Below are positions 12,013-25,553 of a DNA stretch of 64,000 bases, in pieces. The position numbers were made by a program, and so were the translations under genes. The notes beneath the pieces were generated by a model that was not told the DNA's origin, made no database searches, and was given only the letters and a program-made list of their open reading frames with translations. Within the stretch, counting starts at the first letter, position 1. Every line of letters starts with the position of its first letter. Origin of the DNA: Tetrahymena elliotti 4EA (lineage: Eukaryota > Ciliophora > Oligohymenophorea > Hymenostomatida > Tetrahymenidae); NCBI GenBank assembly GCA_000231825.2, contig JH720347.1, positions 186,001 through 250,000 of the forward strand. The letters run 5' to 3'.

Positions 12013-13750
12013 TTGATTTTTTTTTGCCAAAGTTTATTTCTTTAATTAATTATTAACTATGAAAACTCAATAGTGAATCCTTTAAATAGCAAATAAACAT
12101 ATTTATTTTCTTAATCTTATCTAGTGAAAACTGTACTAAACTATAAATTCAATGTTTTTCAAACGAATTAGATATTTAAATTATGCCTATGGTGTACAAT
12201 ATTTACAAAATCTATGAATTAAGTGGATAAAAAATTGAAAATATTGAATTTTAATTTGATTAATTTAAATTAATATGCATATATACTTTTCCACTAATTG
12301 ATTACAAATATTGAGTTACACTAAATCATAAAAGTTATAGATGATTTATTACAAGTAATAATTATTGAATGTGATGATTGTGATATTGGTTTTCATTATC
12401 TCATGCTTTGTGTGCCATTCGACTAAGAAAACATAATACATTTTTGAAAATTTTTTCTTTCTTAAAAATTCCCAATTTACACTTAAAATTCTCCTACATT
12501 GAATTTTTTATTAAAGTGTAACTTAAAATAGACTTCAATTCAAAAACTCCTAGATATTTACTTTTACTTTTTAGAAGTATTTTAATATTTCATTGCTGAT
12601 AAGATAGGAAAAGTGATAATCTTTAGAATCAATAAAGTTTTAGTTTAAAAAAATTGTTAGTCATTTATGTGATAAAAAGAATATTTTATAGTAAAACAGA
12701 TGGGTAAAAGCTATTTTCCAATTTTTAATTTATTTGAAATAAGTGATTGTTATGTGAATTTAATAACTAAAACAATTCAATTTTTTTACTCCATAGACCA
12801 TCAAATTACTAATTACAATATTCTATATCAAATAGATTATTCCATCCAAATTATTAGTCATATTTCCTTTTTTGCAGATTAATTTATTAAAAAATGAAAT
12901 GATTACATTTCTAAAATCTTTTTGTTTCCTAGGATAAAGAAAATTTACCTTTAACAAATTGAATTTTTAACCTTCATACTAAAAATAGTAAATACTTATC
13001 AAGTATTTTGAAAATTTTTTAATTTTTTTAAAAGTTAATTCCATCAATAAAAAAGGTGAAATATATTTAAAAATTTTATCCTTTCCAAAAAAAAAAAGAA
13101 AAAAAATCAATTTTTTCAAAATTAAAAAATTAATAATTTAAATTATTTTAGTCTTATGCTATAAGATAACCAGCCTGCATTACTTTTTAACCATTTAAAT
13201 AATAATTATTAATTTCCTTTTAAAAAACATGTAATTAAAATTTTATTTTTTTGAAGTTATTAAATGATACCTCAAATCAATAATATAAATAGTCACTGCA
13301 TCATTTATTTACTCAAAAAATTATAAATATAAGATAGAAAATAATTGAAGAATTTTGCTTTTTCTAATTAAAAAAAGAGTATGAAAAATTAAAGTAATGA
13401 ATAAAATTGTTATTTATTTATATTTTAATTACAAAATGAATCCATTTTTATTTTTTAAATCAGAAAAGAGTTCGTTTTAATATAATTATGAAGAATATAT
13501 TCAAATTTTGATATGGAATAATGGCTGAATTACTTGAATTTATAAATAGAAAATAAATTATTTGCAAAAGAAAAATTTAATATGCTTGAGATTTTGATTA
13601 AAGTTTTTTTTGTTATTGATTTTTACTTTTATAGTATTTGAAAGATAAGAAAAAATAGGAACATCAAATCAATAAAATAAAATATAATAGTGTAAAAAAA
13701 GCTATTTTTTTAAATATTTAGATTTAGTTCAAAATAAGTAAGGAAGTTTT
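12013..13750. other. long divergent intergenic region
   Basis: About 1.7 kb of AT-rich DNA between divergent genes. Homopolymer A and T tracts are frequent, for example near 13090. A 65-codon frame at 12700 exists but has AT-driven composition and no recognisable features, so I do not call it. Confidence 0.55.
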
Positions 13751-16276
13751 ATGAGAGGATACGGACAAAGATATGGAGGTGGTTAAGGCCTCTAACCTAT
13801 AACAGAATTAGAGAGCGAAAATCATACTAGTATGTATTATTAGAATCATAATTAATTAGGGTTATAATAATCAAATGGAGGAACATTTAATAATAATCTT
13901 TAAAATTACCAAGCACCAAAGAGTTAACAATAAAATAATTTCAACTCTCATTTTGTTAGAGAAGAGAATTTAAAATATTAGAATCTAGAAAAGATATTTA
14001 GTGATACCGATGATTCAGCTTCAAGATTAAATGATAGCATTTTAGACGATTGCGATAATTTAGTTCCAAAAGAGAATTAACGCTAATTCTAACAAAATGT
14101 TTTGAATTAATATTAAAGCTACAAGACTTAAACAAATAAAGATATTGCAAAGAGTTATAGATAGAGTTATTAAAATGATAAATCTTTAGATTTAACTTTA
14201 AATTTGACTAGCTACCCTTCAGGTGGAAATAACATGTATGTAGGTGGAGCTCATGAAAATTCAATTAATGATAGTATAATGCATATAGTTAATGAATTAG
14301 GTGGTGACTCTCGTTTTCGTTAATAGGGAACAGGACTATCACCAAATAGCAATACAAATTAGAATAATTAGATGAATAATTTTATTAGCAACAATTTAAA
14401 TGATACCTAAATGATGAATTAAAAATATGAAGAGACTGTTAAAATGATGAATTAGTTGCAAAGATAATTAGGTACCTCAGTCGATAGCAATCAAGCATCT
14501 CTATTACTACGTTCAGAAAAATTTAGATAAAGTATTGAAAATGATAATGATCCAAGAAAAAAATCTGTAAATACATAAAATATTGGCAACATACCTTAAT
14601 AACCATTTTAATAATAGCCTTAAATATAATAAACTTATTCTTCTGGTAGCACATAAAGCGGTAATTCACCAAGTATGAATGTTTAATACAATTTACGTTA
14701 GCCTAAATCTTTAATTGAAAATAGCAAAGCTTAGCCACTAGGTTTCAGCTAGAATGAAAAACCAATTTAGGGACCTCCTATGACTAATTAATATCTACCA
14801 AATACTTAGAGCACATCTGTTTCGTCTGATTATAGATAGAATCAAAATTTTAATTATTCAAATGGGTTTAACTAAGCACTAGCTTAATCAAGTGTGAATC
14901 AAAATAATAAAGCTCTAAATTATTCATTGTAGTCTCCATAATAAAACCAAAGTGTGAATAATAGCAATATACAGTCTTAATATTAAACTCCTTAAAGCAA
15001 TAAATAAATAGTCACAAGTTAATTTGGAAATAACTCAACTGTATTTTCTAGTCCATAAAGCATTCAATCATCTCAATTTTCTGCATTTTAGGCTTAAGGT
15101 ATGAATCCTAGATAGAGAAGAATATTTAATATGGAATAAAAAGCTATCTTGAAGCAAGCTGAGTAGCGTGTTTATCAGTCTGAGGATCCCTTTTTGTATT
15201 AAAAGAGGATGGAGTAGGAAATTCTAAGTGATAGAAATTATTAGAAGATGATTGAAGAAGAGTTACCTGTTTTTTGTATTAATTGTGAAGAATATGTAAA
15301 GCTTAATGATGTAGATAAACATGCTGAAGGTGAATGTGATGCTTTTTAAAAAAGAAAAGTATTTTAAAAGTTAAATCCTTAAATTTCTGGTTATGGATAT
15401 GGCTATGGTGGTGGCTAAAAAGGTGGAGAAGCAGGTGACTAATACTTAAATGAAATCACAGAAAAGATTCTCTAGATTGAATAACAAATAGGATCTCGTC
15501 TTGCTAAATTAAAATAGCAACCATTTTCTTAATAAAATAATTAGCTAGCTGAATCAACAGAAAATGTTCTCAGATAGAGTTAAGCTATTCGCTTTAACAA
15601 CGAGAATGCAATTTCAATCAACCATAGCATTTAATAAATTTAGAATTAGCGCCATCAAATTACTGTTTAGCATAGTGAGAGTAAACATGTAGGCATGCTC
15701 ATACTATGGGATCGTTTAATCTTCCTTGCAGATGAAAAGGCTCTAAGAGTAAGATATTACAAAGAAAGATAATAAAATGTAAATTTGAGTGCAGCAAATA
15801 CTTCTTAAGACAGAGAAATAATGATGCTTGAGTAAGAATTGAAAAAGCTTGATAGTTTAACATAAAAAGAAAGAGAGAGAGTTTAATATTGGAAAATGCA
15901 AAGCGAAATGATGGAATAAATCAAAAAGCAAGATATCAACAACCTCAAGTACATAAAAGATAATCACTCATACTAAATTATTAAAAATCTGTAGTCAGAG
16001 AGAGACTCTGAAACATAATCATCAGCAGGATTGTCTTCTCAAACAGGAGATTTTGTAATTACAAATTAATTACAAATAAATAATCCAGTAACTTAAAATG
16101 CAGAAGATCGCAAAAGGATTTTCTTTAAAGAAGCCCTTAACATTAAATTTAGCTTTCCTTCTAACCACCGTTCTAAAGATGTGGATCTATAGTAATTATA
16201 CGATGCAGCTATAAAACAAAATATTCCATAATAGCAATGGCCAGAATTTATACGCAGCAGAATGAACCAAATGTGA
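13751..16276 (+). CDS. Gln/Asn-rich coiled-coil protein with C2HC finger
   Basis: A single-exon frame of 841 residues, opening MRGYGQRYGGGQGL and ending FIRSRMNQM at TGA 16274-16276. The first 430 or so residues are extremely rich in Gln, Asn and Ser and should be disordered. A short conserved-looking block (RQRRIFNMEQKAILKQAEQ, then DPFLYQKRMEQEIL) leads into one zinc-finger-like motif, CINCEEYVKLNDVDKHAEGEC. That spacing, C-x2-C-x11-H-x4-C, is close to UBZ4/C2HC fingers, which bind ubiquitin or zinc-dependent partners. Downstream is a Gly/Tyr patch (SGYGYGYGGGQKGG), then alternating charged helices likely to form coiled coil (REIMMLEQELKKLDSLTQKER). No signal peptide or membrane segment. 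I do not recognise an orthologue; centrosomal or ubiquitin-linked scaffolding is only a guess from the architecture. Confidence 0.85.
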
Positions 16277-18585
16277 TTAACTATTCTGCTCTTCTATTCT
16301 TTATCTACTAAAATGAAAAATCAAAAGTATTTCAATCCAGTAAATTAATTGTTTTTTTGATACACTTAAAAATATTTTTGCTTCCTCTTAATGCTGTATT
16401 AATTTCTTTGCTTCCTTTTAATGCTGTATTAAATTCTTTGCTTTCATGCTAAAAAAAACTATCTTTAAATAACCAAATCACCATTTATTTATACTATCAC
16501 TAAATAAAAAAGCCTTTATTTCCCTTATTACTTTATTTTATGTAAGAAACAACATATCTGTATAAAAAAGTATATATTTACATCTTCATAAAATATTCAT
16601 CTTTATTCAATCTTAATTTGACAAAAAAATAGATTTATTTAAAATTTTTTTTTTTGAATTATCTAACTCTTATCCAGCTCAAAATATGTTTAGAATTTAT
16701 AGTACCAATAGTTTATTGGTAAAGATGCAATTTTGATGAAATTATATTTACTTTTAATCATGAACATTATTTTGTTACTCCTAAATAAGGGTGTAAACTA
16801 GCTGATTATTAGAAAAAAAATTGTCAGATTTGCAAAAAATTAATATTTTGATCATAGATATAGTTTCTAAATATTAATTTTACTAGTAATAAAATATATG
16901 ACCAAATTACTAAAATGAAAAAGCTCGAAAATTTAATAACAAGAATTTAAATACTCTTCTTTTTAAATGATGTTTTCATGCTTGAATAAATAATATTTTC
17001 TATGGTCAATATTGAATAAATCTTGGAAATCAGTGAGAAAAAATTAATTAAAAATCAAATTGACTTAATCAAATATTCATACTAATATAAATAGTATCTG
17101 CTCTCTTTATGAATACATGGAAATAACTTAAAGGTTTTTGTAATTATAGTAAAAGTTATCAAATCAATTTACTTAATTAAAAGTTATGTAGTATATTTCT
17201 TTTTTAATCCAATTACAAAATTTTGTATCAAAAAGATATTGAATATCAATTCTTTATTTTATTGAAGATAACATAAACCATATTAGTAAAAAGCCACCAA
17301 AACTACAAAAATAAAGGAAAAAAGATTAATAATTTTTTAGAGTTTACGAATATTTTTTTTAATTTAAAAGCAGGAAAAGAAAAACCTATTTATCTAGAAT
17401 ATATTCAAGCTTATATTTGATGACAAGCAATTAATTTTATTATTAATTCTTGTTTATTTTAAAGAATTTATATTATATCTTATAAAAAAAGTGAAAATCA
17501 CAACAGTTATTATAAGAGTAGGGTACACATATTAAAAAATCAAAGTAACCATGCTAATTAATAGTATTTATTTAAATAAAAGAATTGATTAATTTGTAAA
17601 AATTGCAAAATTAAGTACAAGAAAAAGCTTATTTTTGTTTAATATTAATAAAAAAATAAATAAACATATCTTTCTTCTCTAAAAAGCAATTTTTATTTCA
17701 TTTATTCTTGCTTATTTTTAATTAAATTGCTTTTTTATTTTTAGCAAAAATGAAAATCACAAAAAGTGCTTTTTGAGGTTTGAGGGTGAAAATATCAATA
17801 AATATAATTAATAAGATATTATAAAACTTTATTTTAAAATTTAGTTAAATTAAAATATCAAGCTTTTTTAAAAATATTATTAACAAAAATAAATAGGTTT
17901 TACAAACTCAGTTTCATAATATTGAGTGCATTAATTAAATTATTACTATTAATATTTTTAGTAACATCAAATAATAAGCAATGTATTTACATATCTTTCT
18001 TTAATACTCTAAATGTAAAAAGTTTTTTTAGATTACAATTTATAATTAGGAATATGATACATTTATTTTTCTTATTGATCAATCCATTCTTTTAAAATCA
18101 CTTTAAAGCTTATTACTCATAATTAAATTCTAGGTTACTTTACTTTTATTAGGAATAAGTGAATAGACTATTTTTTAATCAGATAAGAAGAAGTACATAA
18201 AATATTTTATAATAAATTAAAGTATTAAATTTAATTGTATTTTAATCAAAATCTATATTATTTTTTAATGACTATTTAGATAAGAAATTAGAGACGATTA
18301 TTCAGAATATTTATTTATATATAATTTAGACTTATAAATAAACTAAAGTATATATCAGTTATAAATTTTAAAATAGATTTCGAATTATCTGCTGATGAAG
18401 CATTCTAAGATATAAATTGTAGGGTTATTAGTATACAAAAATAGATTTATTGGTTTTGAGGTAATAAGCGTTAGTGAAAGAAACAAATAAATAAAAATTT
18501 ACTGCCTTATTTTTCATTTCAAATACTGCAAATATTAAGACTCAAAAAAGGAGATGGATTCTATGTGCAAACTCATAGAGCTCGA
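16277..18585. other. gene-poor AT-rich region
   Basis: About 2.3 kb with no supported gene. It begins with a 30-bp tandem repeat (listed separately). The rest is AT-rich sequence with long A and T runs. Confidence 0.55.
16381..16450. repeat. 30-bp tandem repeat, 2.3 copies
   Basis: Units at 16381-16410 and 16411-16440 share the core taatgctgtattaa and differ at two positions; a third partial unit (ctttcatgct) follows. It lies 105 bp after the stop of the Gln/Asn-rich gene, so it may be in its 3' UTR. Confidence 0.85.
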
Positions 18586-21500
18586 ATGAACAAATCATAA
18601 AATATCAAATAAGAAAAAGAAAATTTAGAAATTTTAAGTCTAGCCATACAAAAAGAAAAAAAGAAGAAAAATTAAATCAAGGAAAGTAAAGTTAGTAAGT
18701 ACTAAACAATTAAAAAAAGAAATCAAATAAAAGATTATTAAAAAAGATTGGTTATTTAATTAAAAGAGTTTTCATTAAATACTGCTACTACTACTTTTCA
18801 TATCTAAATATTGATTGATAATATTCAAGCAGTAAGCAGAAAAGGAATATTTATAATAAACTTAAGCGAATAATAGGTCAAATTTAAATTAAGCAATATT
18901 TTTAGGAGTTTGCTATTACCTCATACATTAAATTCTAGTATATAATAATAATAACTTTGTTATATAAAAGCACAAAACAAAACATTACACAAATTAGGTT
19001 AATTGTCAAAATTTTAAATAGGAAATTAAAAGATAGGATATTTAAAAAAATAAGAAATTCAAGTTAGCATTTAGATAGATCTAATTCTCATTAAAACAGA
19101 TTTAATTTAGCAGAACCTGTTAAGTGTTATTATACATAAGAGAGTTAATTTGACATTGATATCAAAAACATTATTGGCTAATAAACAATAAACAACAATA
19201 TTTCAGATTATTTGCAAAAATATTATTAGGAAAACTTGTGTAATTTGCTAAATTAAAAAAGGAATTTCTGTATTTTTTGAAGTCATCGCTCTTATTGCAG
19301 CCTATTTGCTGGAGAAGCAGGAGTAGTGATGAGAAATAGGTATGCTTCGACTGTTAATTATTTAAAAAAAAAGAAAAATGAGTTCTTTCGTATATCTAAA
19401 AAGTTTTTTTCTTGGCAAATTTATAATGTTACTACTTAAATATAACTGATATATATAGTAGTGGCTTTTCTCTGCTCGATAGATATAATTATCGCTATTG
19501 TAATGGGAGTTAACATCTGGTATATATATTTACTCTCCTTAACCTAAATAATATTTGCATTCTTTGTTATAGTATCAATTTATTATCAACCCTTAAAATA
19601 TGAAAATCTCAATATAATTGGTTGTATTGTCATACATAGTATTTGGAGTATTTAATAAACTCTAATAAGTATTCAAAGCTTAGCTGACGATGCTGATAAA
19701 TATTAAACTTCTTACTTCAAAGGGGAAAAAAGAGAGAGCTTAGGATATGCTTTAGGTGTTCTTAGCTATTTAATGATTTAAAATACGAGCAACTTATATG
19801 TTAAATGTCTTTTACTAGCATATAATTTTATTTTATTTTGTGCCTTTAATAATGCCACTCTGTATAATATCTAATATATTATTGCTATCTTCTTCTGTGG
19901 TTGCTTCAACCTTTACTGTGATGAACAAGGTAGAGAGTAGCTGATTCGTGAAGCCGAATGGATGTTTGAATTAAAAAATGTTATTCCAAACTCTCTGCTT
20001 GTTGTTTAATTCGATCGTAAGAAAAAAGATATCGATCTGCATATGTCAAATGAAAAAGCTAGACAACTTTTCAATCTTAATGGAACGACTTTAAATTTTA
20101 TTAATTTTTGTCAGCATGTTACTCTGTAGAAAAAAATAAAAGAGGAAGTAAATGATACACTATTTTATCTTGAATAATCAAACCACAAAAGTAATAAAAG
20201 TGGAATCGGTTTTGCAAACTCTTTACATGAAAGTCGTGCATAAAATTCTCAATATAAATAGAAAGAAATACAATTACAAAAAAAAACCAATCTATACTAG
20301 TTTCTCATACAAAGATTCTAACAACTTGATGATGAATTACTTTAAAAAGAAATTCTTCGTTAAAGCTCTCTACAATCAAATGATAAAAAATCTACTAAAA
20401 CTAACATAGCAGCTGCTCAAGCAAATAACTAGAATAACAATATTACAGAATTTACTAATAAAATAGGAGGTCAATAAGCATCTAAATCTATCTTTGGATA
20501 ATCTAAGACATTAATAAATATGATGACTTCTCAGAAATCACAAAGAAGAATGATGATGCCACATCATCCATCTGTAAGAAATAGAGACTCTAAAAAATTT
20601 GAAGAATACAAATGCATCTACCATAGAAATTCCTAAATGGCTAATTAATAACAATCGCCATAACTAATGAATTAAAGAAGTAGCCATAAGTACATAGATG
20701 AGGATATGAATGATGTTAAATTCACTATGAAAATATCTATTTATGTATGCATTGATGATTATTTTATTGTAATGTCTCTCGATGATTCTAATATATCTGA
20801 AAAGTTTTAGAATCAAGCACGCCTCTCCTTTTTTTATGAGGAATTCTGTAAACAATCGCTCCTTAAATCAACAGATTAGGTGGTTTAGCTTGTCTAAGAA
20901 ATTAAGTAGATCGCTAAGTCATCACAAATTGTTACAGAATAAGATGTAAGTAGATTTATTAATAGTAATTTATATCTAGCTGAATCAGGTCTATCAAATA
21001 ACTTAAAACCAACAACCTCTAATTAGAATATTGCTTAAACAACTTAAACTACTTAGAACACGGTGGGTGGTAACGTAGTTAATGGGAGTCACTTAACAAA
21101 TCCTACATCAAATTCATAGAAAGGTGTATACTGCATATCAAAAAGGTAGCTAGACAATACTTTGTAAAGTGGTATTTTAGCAACGACTGTTATTAGTAAT
21201 TTTGTAAACTATTTTGCCTTACGACATAAAAAGAGAACTCAAATAGATGAAAAACCTTTTTCAATTATAAGGCTAATAAGAAATGTCTAAAGAATATTTT
21301 AAAAATAAATTGATAGTAAATCTATTTAAGTTTTAATAAATTCTCAAGAATCCCACTAAAGTAATCCCAATTCCAATGTAAATGTTAACAGCAATTTAAA
21401 TAATCATATCTCTCCAGACATTCGTGTCTTTGTCAATAATAATTATCAAGCTAACTCTAATAATCACAATACTTCAATTATAAACATAAACAATTTAAAC

Positions 21501-22409
21501 AATAATTCCTAAATGAACAACAATCTAAATAGCAGTAATTTACAATAAAATATGAGTTTTAGTAATGTTAGCACTTCTGTAATTAACCATTTAAGCAATA
21601 GTAAAGATAATTTTAATAATCAAGCTAATAGCAATAATAATAATAATATTAATAATAACTAAAGCAATAATATTTCTATAAGGGATATAGGCAGTTAATA
21701 ACATGCTCATCAACCCAATACATTTACAAATTAATTAATTGCATATCAAATGAATTAAAAATAGTTGTGCGATGAGATAACTAATGATGAAGCAAAACTC
21801 TAACATCTTATTTTCAATCTATTTTAAAATGCAGTCGAAAATACACCAATATATGGAACTATAGCATTTCTAATTTAAAGAGATTAATAGCTAGATAATT
21901 GCATCAAAATTTGTATTCGTAATAAATGCATCTAAAACTTTAGCTTTCCTTTCCTAGAACTAGAAGCAGAAGCAATTAATCTTGGGTGGAAATAAATGAT
22001 TTAAGAATTTGATTTAAATGGGAAATTTTTTTTTGGAATCAGAATGGCAGCTAAATTGTCCCAGCTAATAGGACCATATAATTCTTTGAAATTTAAAGAG
22101 ATAAATAACTCAGAGTTGTAGGCAGAATTTTTGATTTATGATTACTCATACGAAAAGGGAATTTACAATCAAAACTCAAGCTCTTATAAATCTTACGAGT
22201 CTTCTAGCTATTTAGCAAGTGAAAAAATGAGTTCTGAAATAAAACCTAAACGAAAATCAACTAGACAAAGATGTAACTCTGTAAGCTCCTACAGAGTTAG
22301 ATTAGACTCAATGGATTCTTTTGACAAATGGATAAAAATGTAAAATTTAGAGTAATAAAAAGGCTCAAACACACTCCGAATACGTAATCAATTAAAGTAT
22401 AAAAATTGA
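18586..22409 (+). CDS. multi-pass membrane sensor with PAS-like and histidine-kinase-like ATPase domains
   Basis: The main frame runs from 19329 (ATG) to TGA at 22407-22409, about 1,026 residues. Protein-like sequence in the same frame continues upstream from 18829 (KLKDRIFKKIRNSSQHLDRS...) to an in-frame TGA at 19278, which a 63-bp intron 19238-19300 would remove. A likely 5' exon starts at ATG 18586 with donor GTAAGT at 18695. Order: basic N-terminus, about six membrane helices, a PAS-like segment (VIPNSLLVVQFDRKK), an Asn/Gln-rich linker, a dimerisation-like stretch (EKPFSIIRLIRNVQRIF), a poly-Asn spacer, then an HATPase_c N-box-like motif (HLIFNLFQNAVENTPIYGTI). A final MAAKLSQLIGPYNSLKF resembles the last helix of the fold. 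The DxGxG box is absent and no clear phosphoacceptor H-box is seen, so it is probably a catalytically weak or dead sensor kinase. Location: membrane. Ligand unknown. Confidence 0.75.
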
Positions 22410-25400
22410 GAGTTGAAATTGCTACAAATATACAAATTGATAAGAGTGTAAAATACAAAATAAATAAATTATTTGCTGAAAGGTTTACTAAAATTAAAAT
22501 AATATCAAAAATTATAAATCAAATAAAATAAATTGGTTAAAAAAATCATAAAATAAACTCTTTTTCTACTAAACAACGATCAACAATTAATAAATGAACG
22601 AATGAACTAATTTAAATTTACTAACTATTTTAAAAGATTATATTAACAAACAAACTAACTAACTAAAAATCAATCAATTAATTAATTAAAATATTTTTCT
22701 TTGCTCTCAGCCATTTATTATTATGTTTAACTAATTTAAGCAAATTTACTAATATATTTAAGAAAAATTAAACAAATTTCCTCTTTATTTAAGCCTTTTT
22801 TATCTGTAATTTAATTAATATTTGAATAGGTTAATTACTAAATAAATCAATGAAACTCTCAATTAACTCCTTTTCCATTTCTATGGATTACTTATAAAAC
22901 TTTAAAAATTATTTTTCATTTTTATTTCTTTCATTTATTTTTAAATTTCATTTATTAGCATTCTTGTTGTTTAAATCTCATTTGATTTTAAAAAAATAAT
23001 TTTAAAATCATCTTGAAAATCAAATATTAGAAAAACAAAATAATAAAGAATCCAAAAATTTTTGTATTTATCAAGAGACATTAGAAATAAAAAAATCATC
23101 AAATATACTTTATCATTTGTGTAAGATACAAATATTAAGAGAACATACAAAATTATATAAAATAAGTGTATTCTTAATTTATTAAAAAATTAAAAAAGAG
23201 GAATGCATTAGGTAAGAAGTACACTGTCTGCTTTAAATTAATTTAGGAAAATAAAAAAACTAAATGAACAAAAAATTTTATGAAAAGGAAATTTTGAGAG
23301 AAATTTAATTTATATCATTAAAAGAAAAGTGTTTTGGTATTTTTTAAATTTGTTTATTTTTATTCTTTTAAAATTGAAAGAAAAATTATATTTCATAGAA
23401 TTTAAAATATATCTGTGGCTCTAATTTGCCTTTTATTTTGTTAATTTTTTTTAGATTAATTTTAAAAGTTAAAAATATAATAACTTTTCAGCCAAGCAAT
23501 TTTGATATTATTTAATAACCATTAATGCGAACTTATTTTTTAATTTGAAAATTAGGTTCTAGAAATTATTTTCAATTATAGAAACAATTAAAACATGAAG
23601 AAAACTATAAGAAAGTTAAAAAGAAATATTTATATTAGCCTTAGTTAAAATTATTGAAATATTCTTTTAATTAGAGAAGAAAGTTTTTTTATCAAAATGA
23701 ATTATGTCTATTTTATTTGTTGATTTAGATATTAATTAAAATATGAAGAAAAATGTAAATTTACTACTCTTTATTTACTAATTCTAAGGTTAATTAGAAA
23801 AGTTTGATTATCTATATTATGATTGATTTTTCTATTAATAATTTTTTGTTTTTTCACCTATTACTATGTCATTTATTAACTTATTTCATTGATTTAAAAC
23901 ATATACAGCTCATAAATTTTTTAATAAATGTCACACAAATTAATATTCAAAATTATGACTGAATAATAGAAATTCATATTGGCAATTATTCAAATTTTTA
24001 CCAACTATCAACTATGGTTATTTGTCATGGAGTATAAATTGTTTTATCAAATAACCAAAGTAAGTTAACAAAATATTTTATTGAAACTTTATAAAATAAA
24101 TAGAGCTTCTCCTCATTTATTTCTGGGAGAAAATAGAAAAAAAGAAATATTTCATATTTTAAGTGAGAGGTGAAGAATTGGGAAGTATTTAAATACTACT
24201 ACAACTTCTTAACATAAAAAAGCAAAGAAACAAATATAAAAATCAAATCATTAGAAGCAAAACATTTCCCTAAAGATAAAAGATATTATTGGTAAAATAG
24301 TCTACATTTATTTTTTGATTAATAAATATATTATAATTTCTTTTAAATTCAATCATGTATTTTTCTATCTTCTTTGATTGTAAAGCCCTTTTTTTGTCTT
24401 GAGATTAAAAAAATAAAAGCTATAAAATTAAAGAAAAAGAAAAAATATTTACTTGAGATATTTATAGCCTTTTCATTATTCCATCAGTTTAGGTTTTAAA
24501 TTTAAAATTAGTATGAAAAAATGAAAGAAAAATAAAAAATTGAAACAAATCTTATTTATAGTAGCCAAGCTTTTCAATTAGTAAAATAAAGGGGAGTATT
24601 GACATTAAATTCATTTGCTGTTTTATAGTGAGTAAATGGGTAAATAAAAAAAATTAATGTATTCGATTGAGTAAATTGAGATTATAAAAGAAATATTTTT
24701 AAATTTTAATTTTAATTGTTAAGCAAGGTATTTTAAGTTTGAAAAATTTAAACTAAGCAACAGTATTGATTAGATATGATTTAAATTTTCATAACATATT
24801 TTCTATGCAAATTTTTTATAGATTTATAGGTTTTATTTAAATCCGATTAATTTTTAATTTCTAAAATAGAAAAATTAATAATCTTCATTTGGTTTACAAA
24901 TTTTTGTAAGGAGAAAAATCATTAATCTCCCTAAATATTAAAACATAATTTATAACTCCTAATTTTTATTTATGTGGTTGCTAATAGTACTTTTCTTTTA
25001 ATATTATGATAGCCATAATTCACCGGATTTTAATAATCAATAGACCTTTATTTAATTCCTTTTTTATCTTACTTATTAGCCATGAATTTCAGGAATTCAA
25101 TTAAATCTTAATTTATCTTTCAATGTAATTATTTATTATCAAGTTTCTTTTAAGCGATGTTCATTCATCTTAGTGAAAAGCTAAAGAACAATATAAAGAA
25201 GTTAGATTAATTCAGTTTTTTGAAGTAGAACAAAATATTTTTCTGTTTTTTTAAATTTAGACTTCAACATTTGACGTCTTTAGATTTTACTGTTCAATTA
25301 TTCCAATTGATTTAATCTATTTGTGATGATTCTTCCCTTTTTTTCAATTAAGATTTTAATTTAAAACCAACCCTGAACTATTTAATGAGCTTGTAAGTTT

Positions 25401-25553
25401 GTTAATCTAGTTGGGGTGGAGTATGTGAGGTTTAAATTAAAAAGAGAGAAACAAAAATTTGTAAAAAATTAATTAACAAAAAATACAATAAAAAGAACTA
25501 ATTAAGAAATAAGCAACTTAAATAAAACATCAAAATATTGGTAATAAATAAAC
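22410..25553. other. 3.1-kb gene-poor region
   Basis: The longest stretch in the window without a supported gene. It is AT-rich on both strands. A partial match to the Tetrahymena chromosome-breakage sequence near 25364 was examined and rejected. No tRNA or other structured RNA was recognised. Confidence 0.55.

Noticed and set aside
12700..12894. A 64-residue frame starting MGKSYFPIFNLF
   Set aside because: Composition follows AT-rich DNA (Ile, Tyr, Phe, Asn), no motif, no neighbouring exons.
18586..19328. Frame MNKSQNIKQEKENLEIL... running openly to TGA at about 19325 as one exon
   Set aside because: From about 18830 the protein-like sequence is in a different frame that leads into the main sensor ORF; the open frame is an effect of having only one stop codon.
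20152..20409. 85-codon standard-code frame MIHYFILNNQTTK
   Set aside because: It is an off-frame shadow of the sensor gene read in the ciliate code.
25362..25378. Possible chromosome-breakage sequence (aaaaccaaccctgaa)
   Set aside because: It shares only the AAACCAACC part with the Tetrahymena 15-mer TAAACCAACCTCTTT; the last five positions and the first do not match, and no telomere is nearby.
22410..25553. Possible mobile element or deleted-element DNA in the 3.1-kb gene-poor stretch
   Set aside because: No terminal repeats, transposase-like frame or target duplication could be seen.
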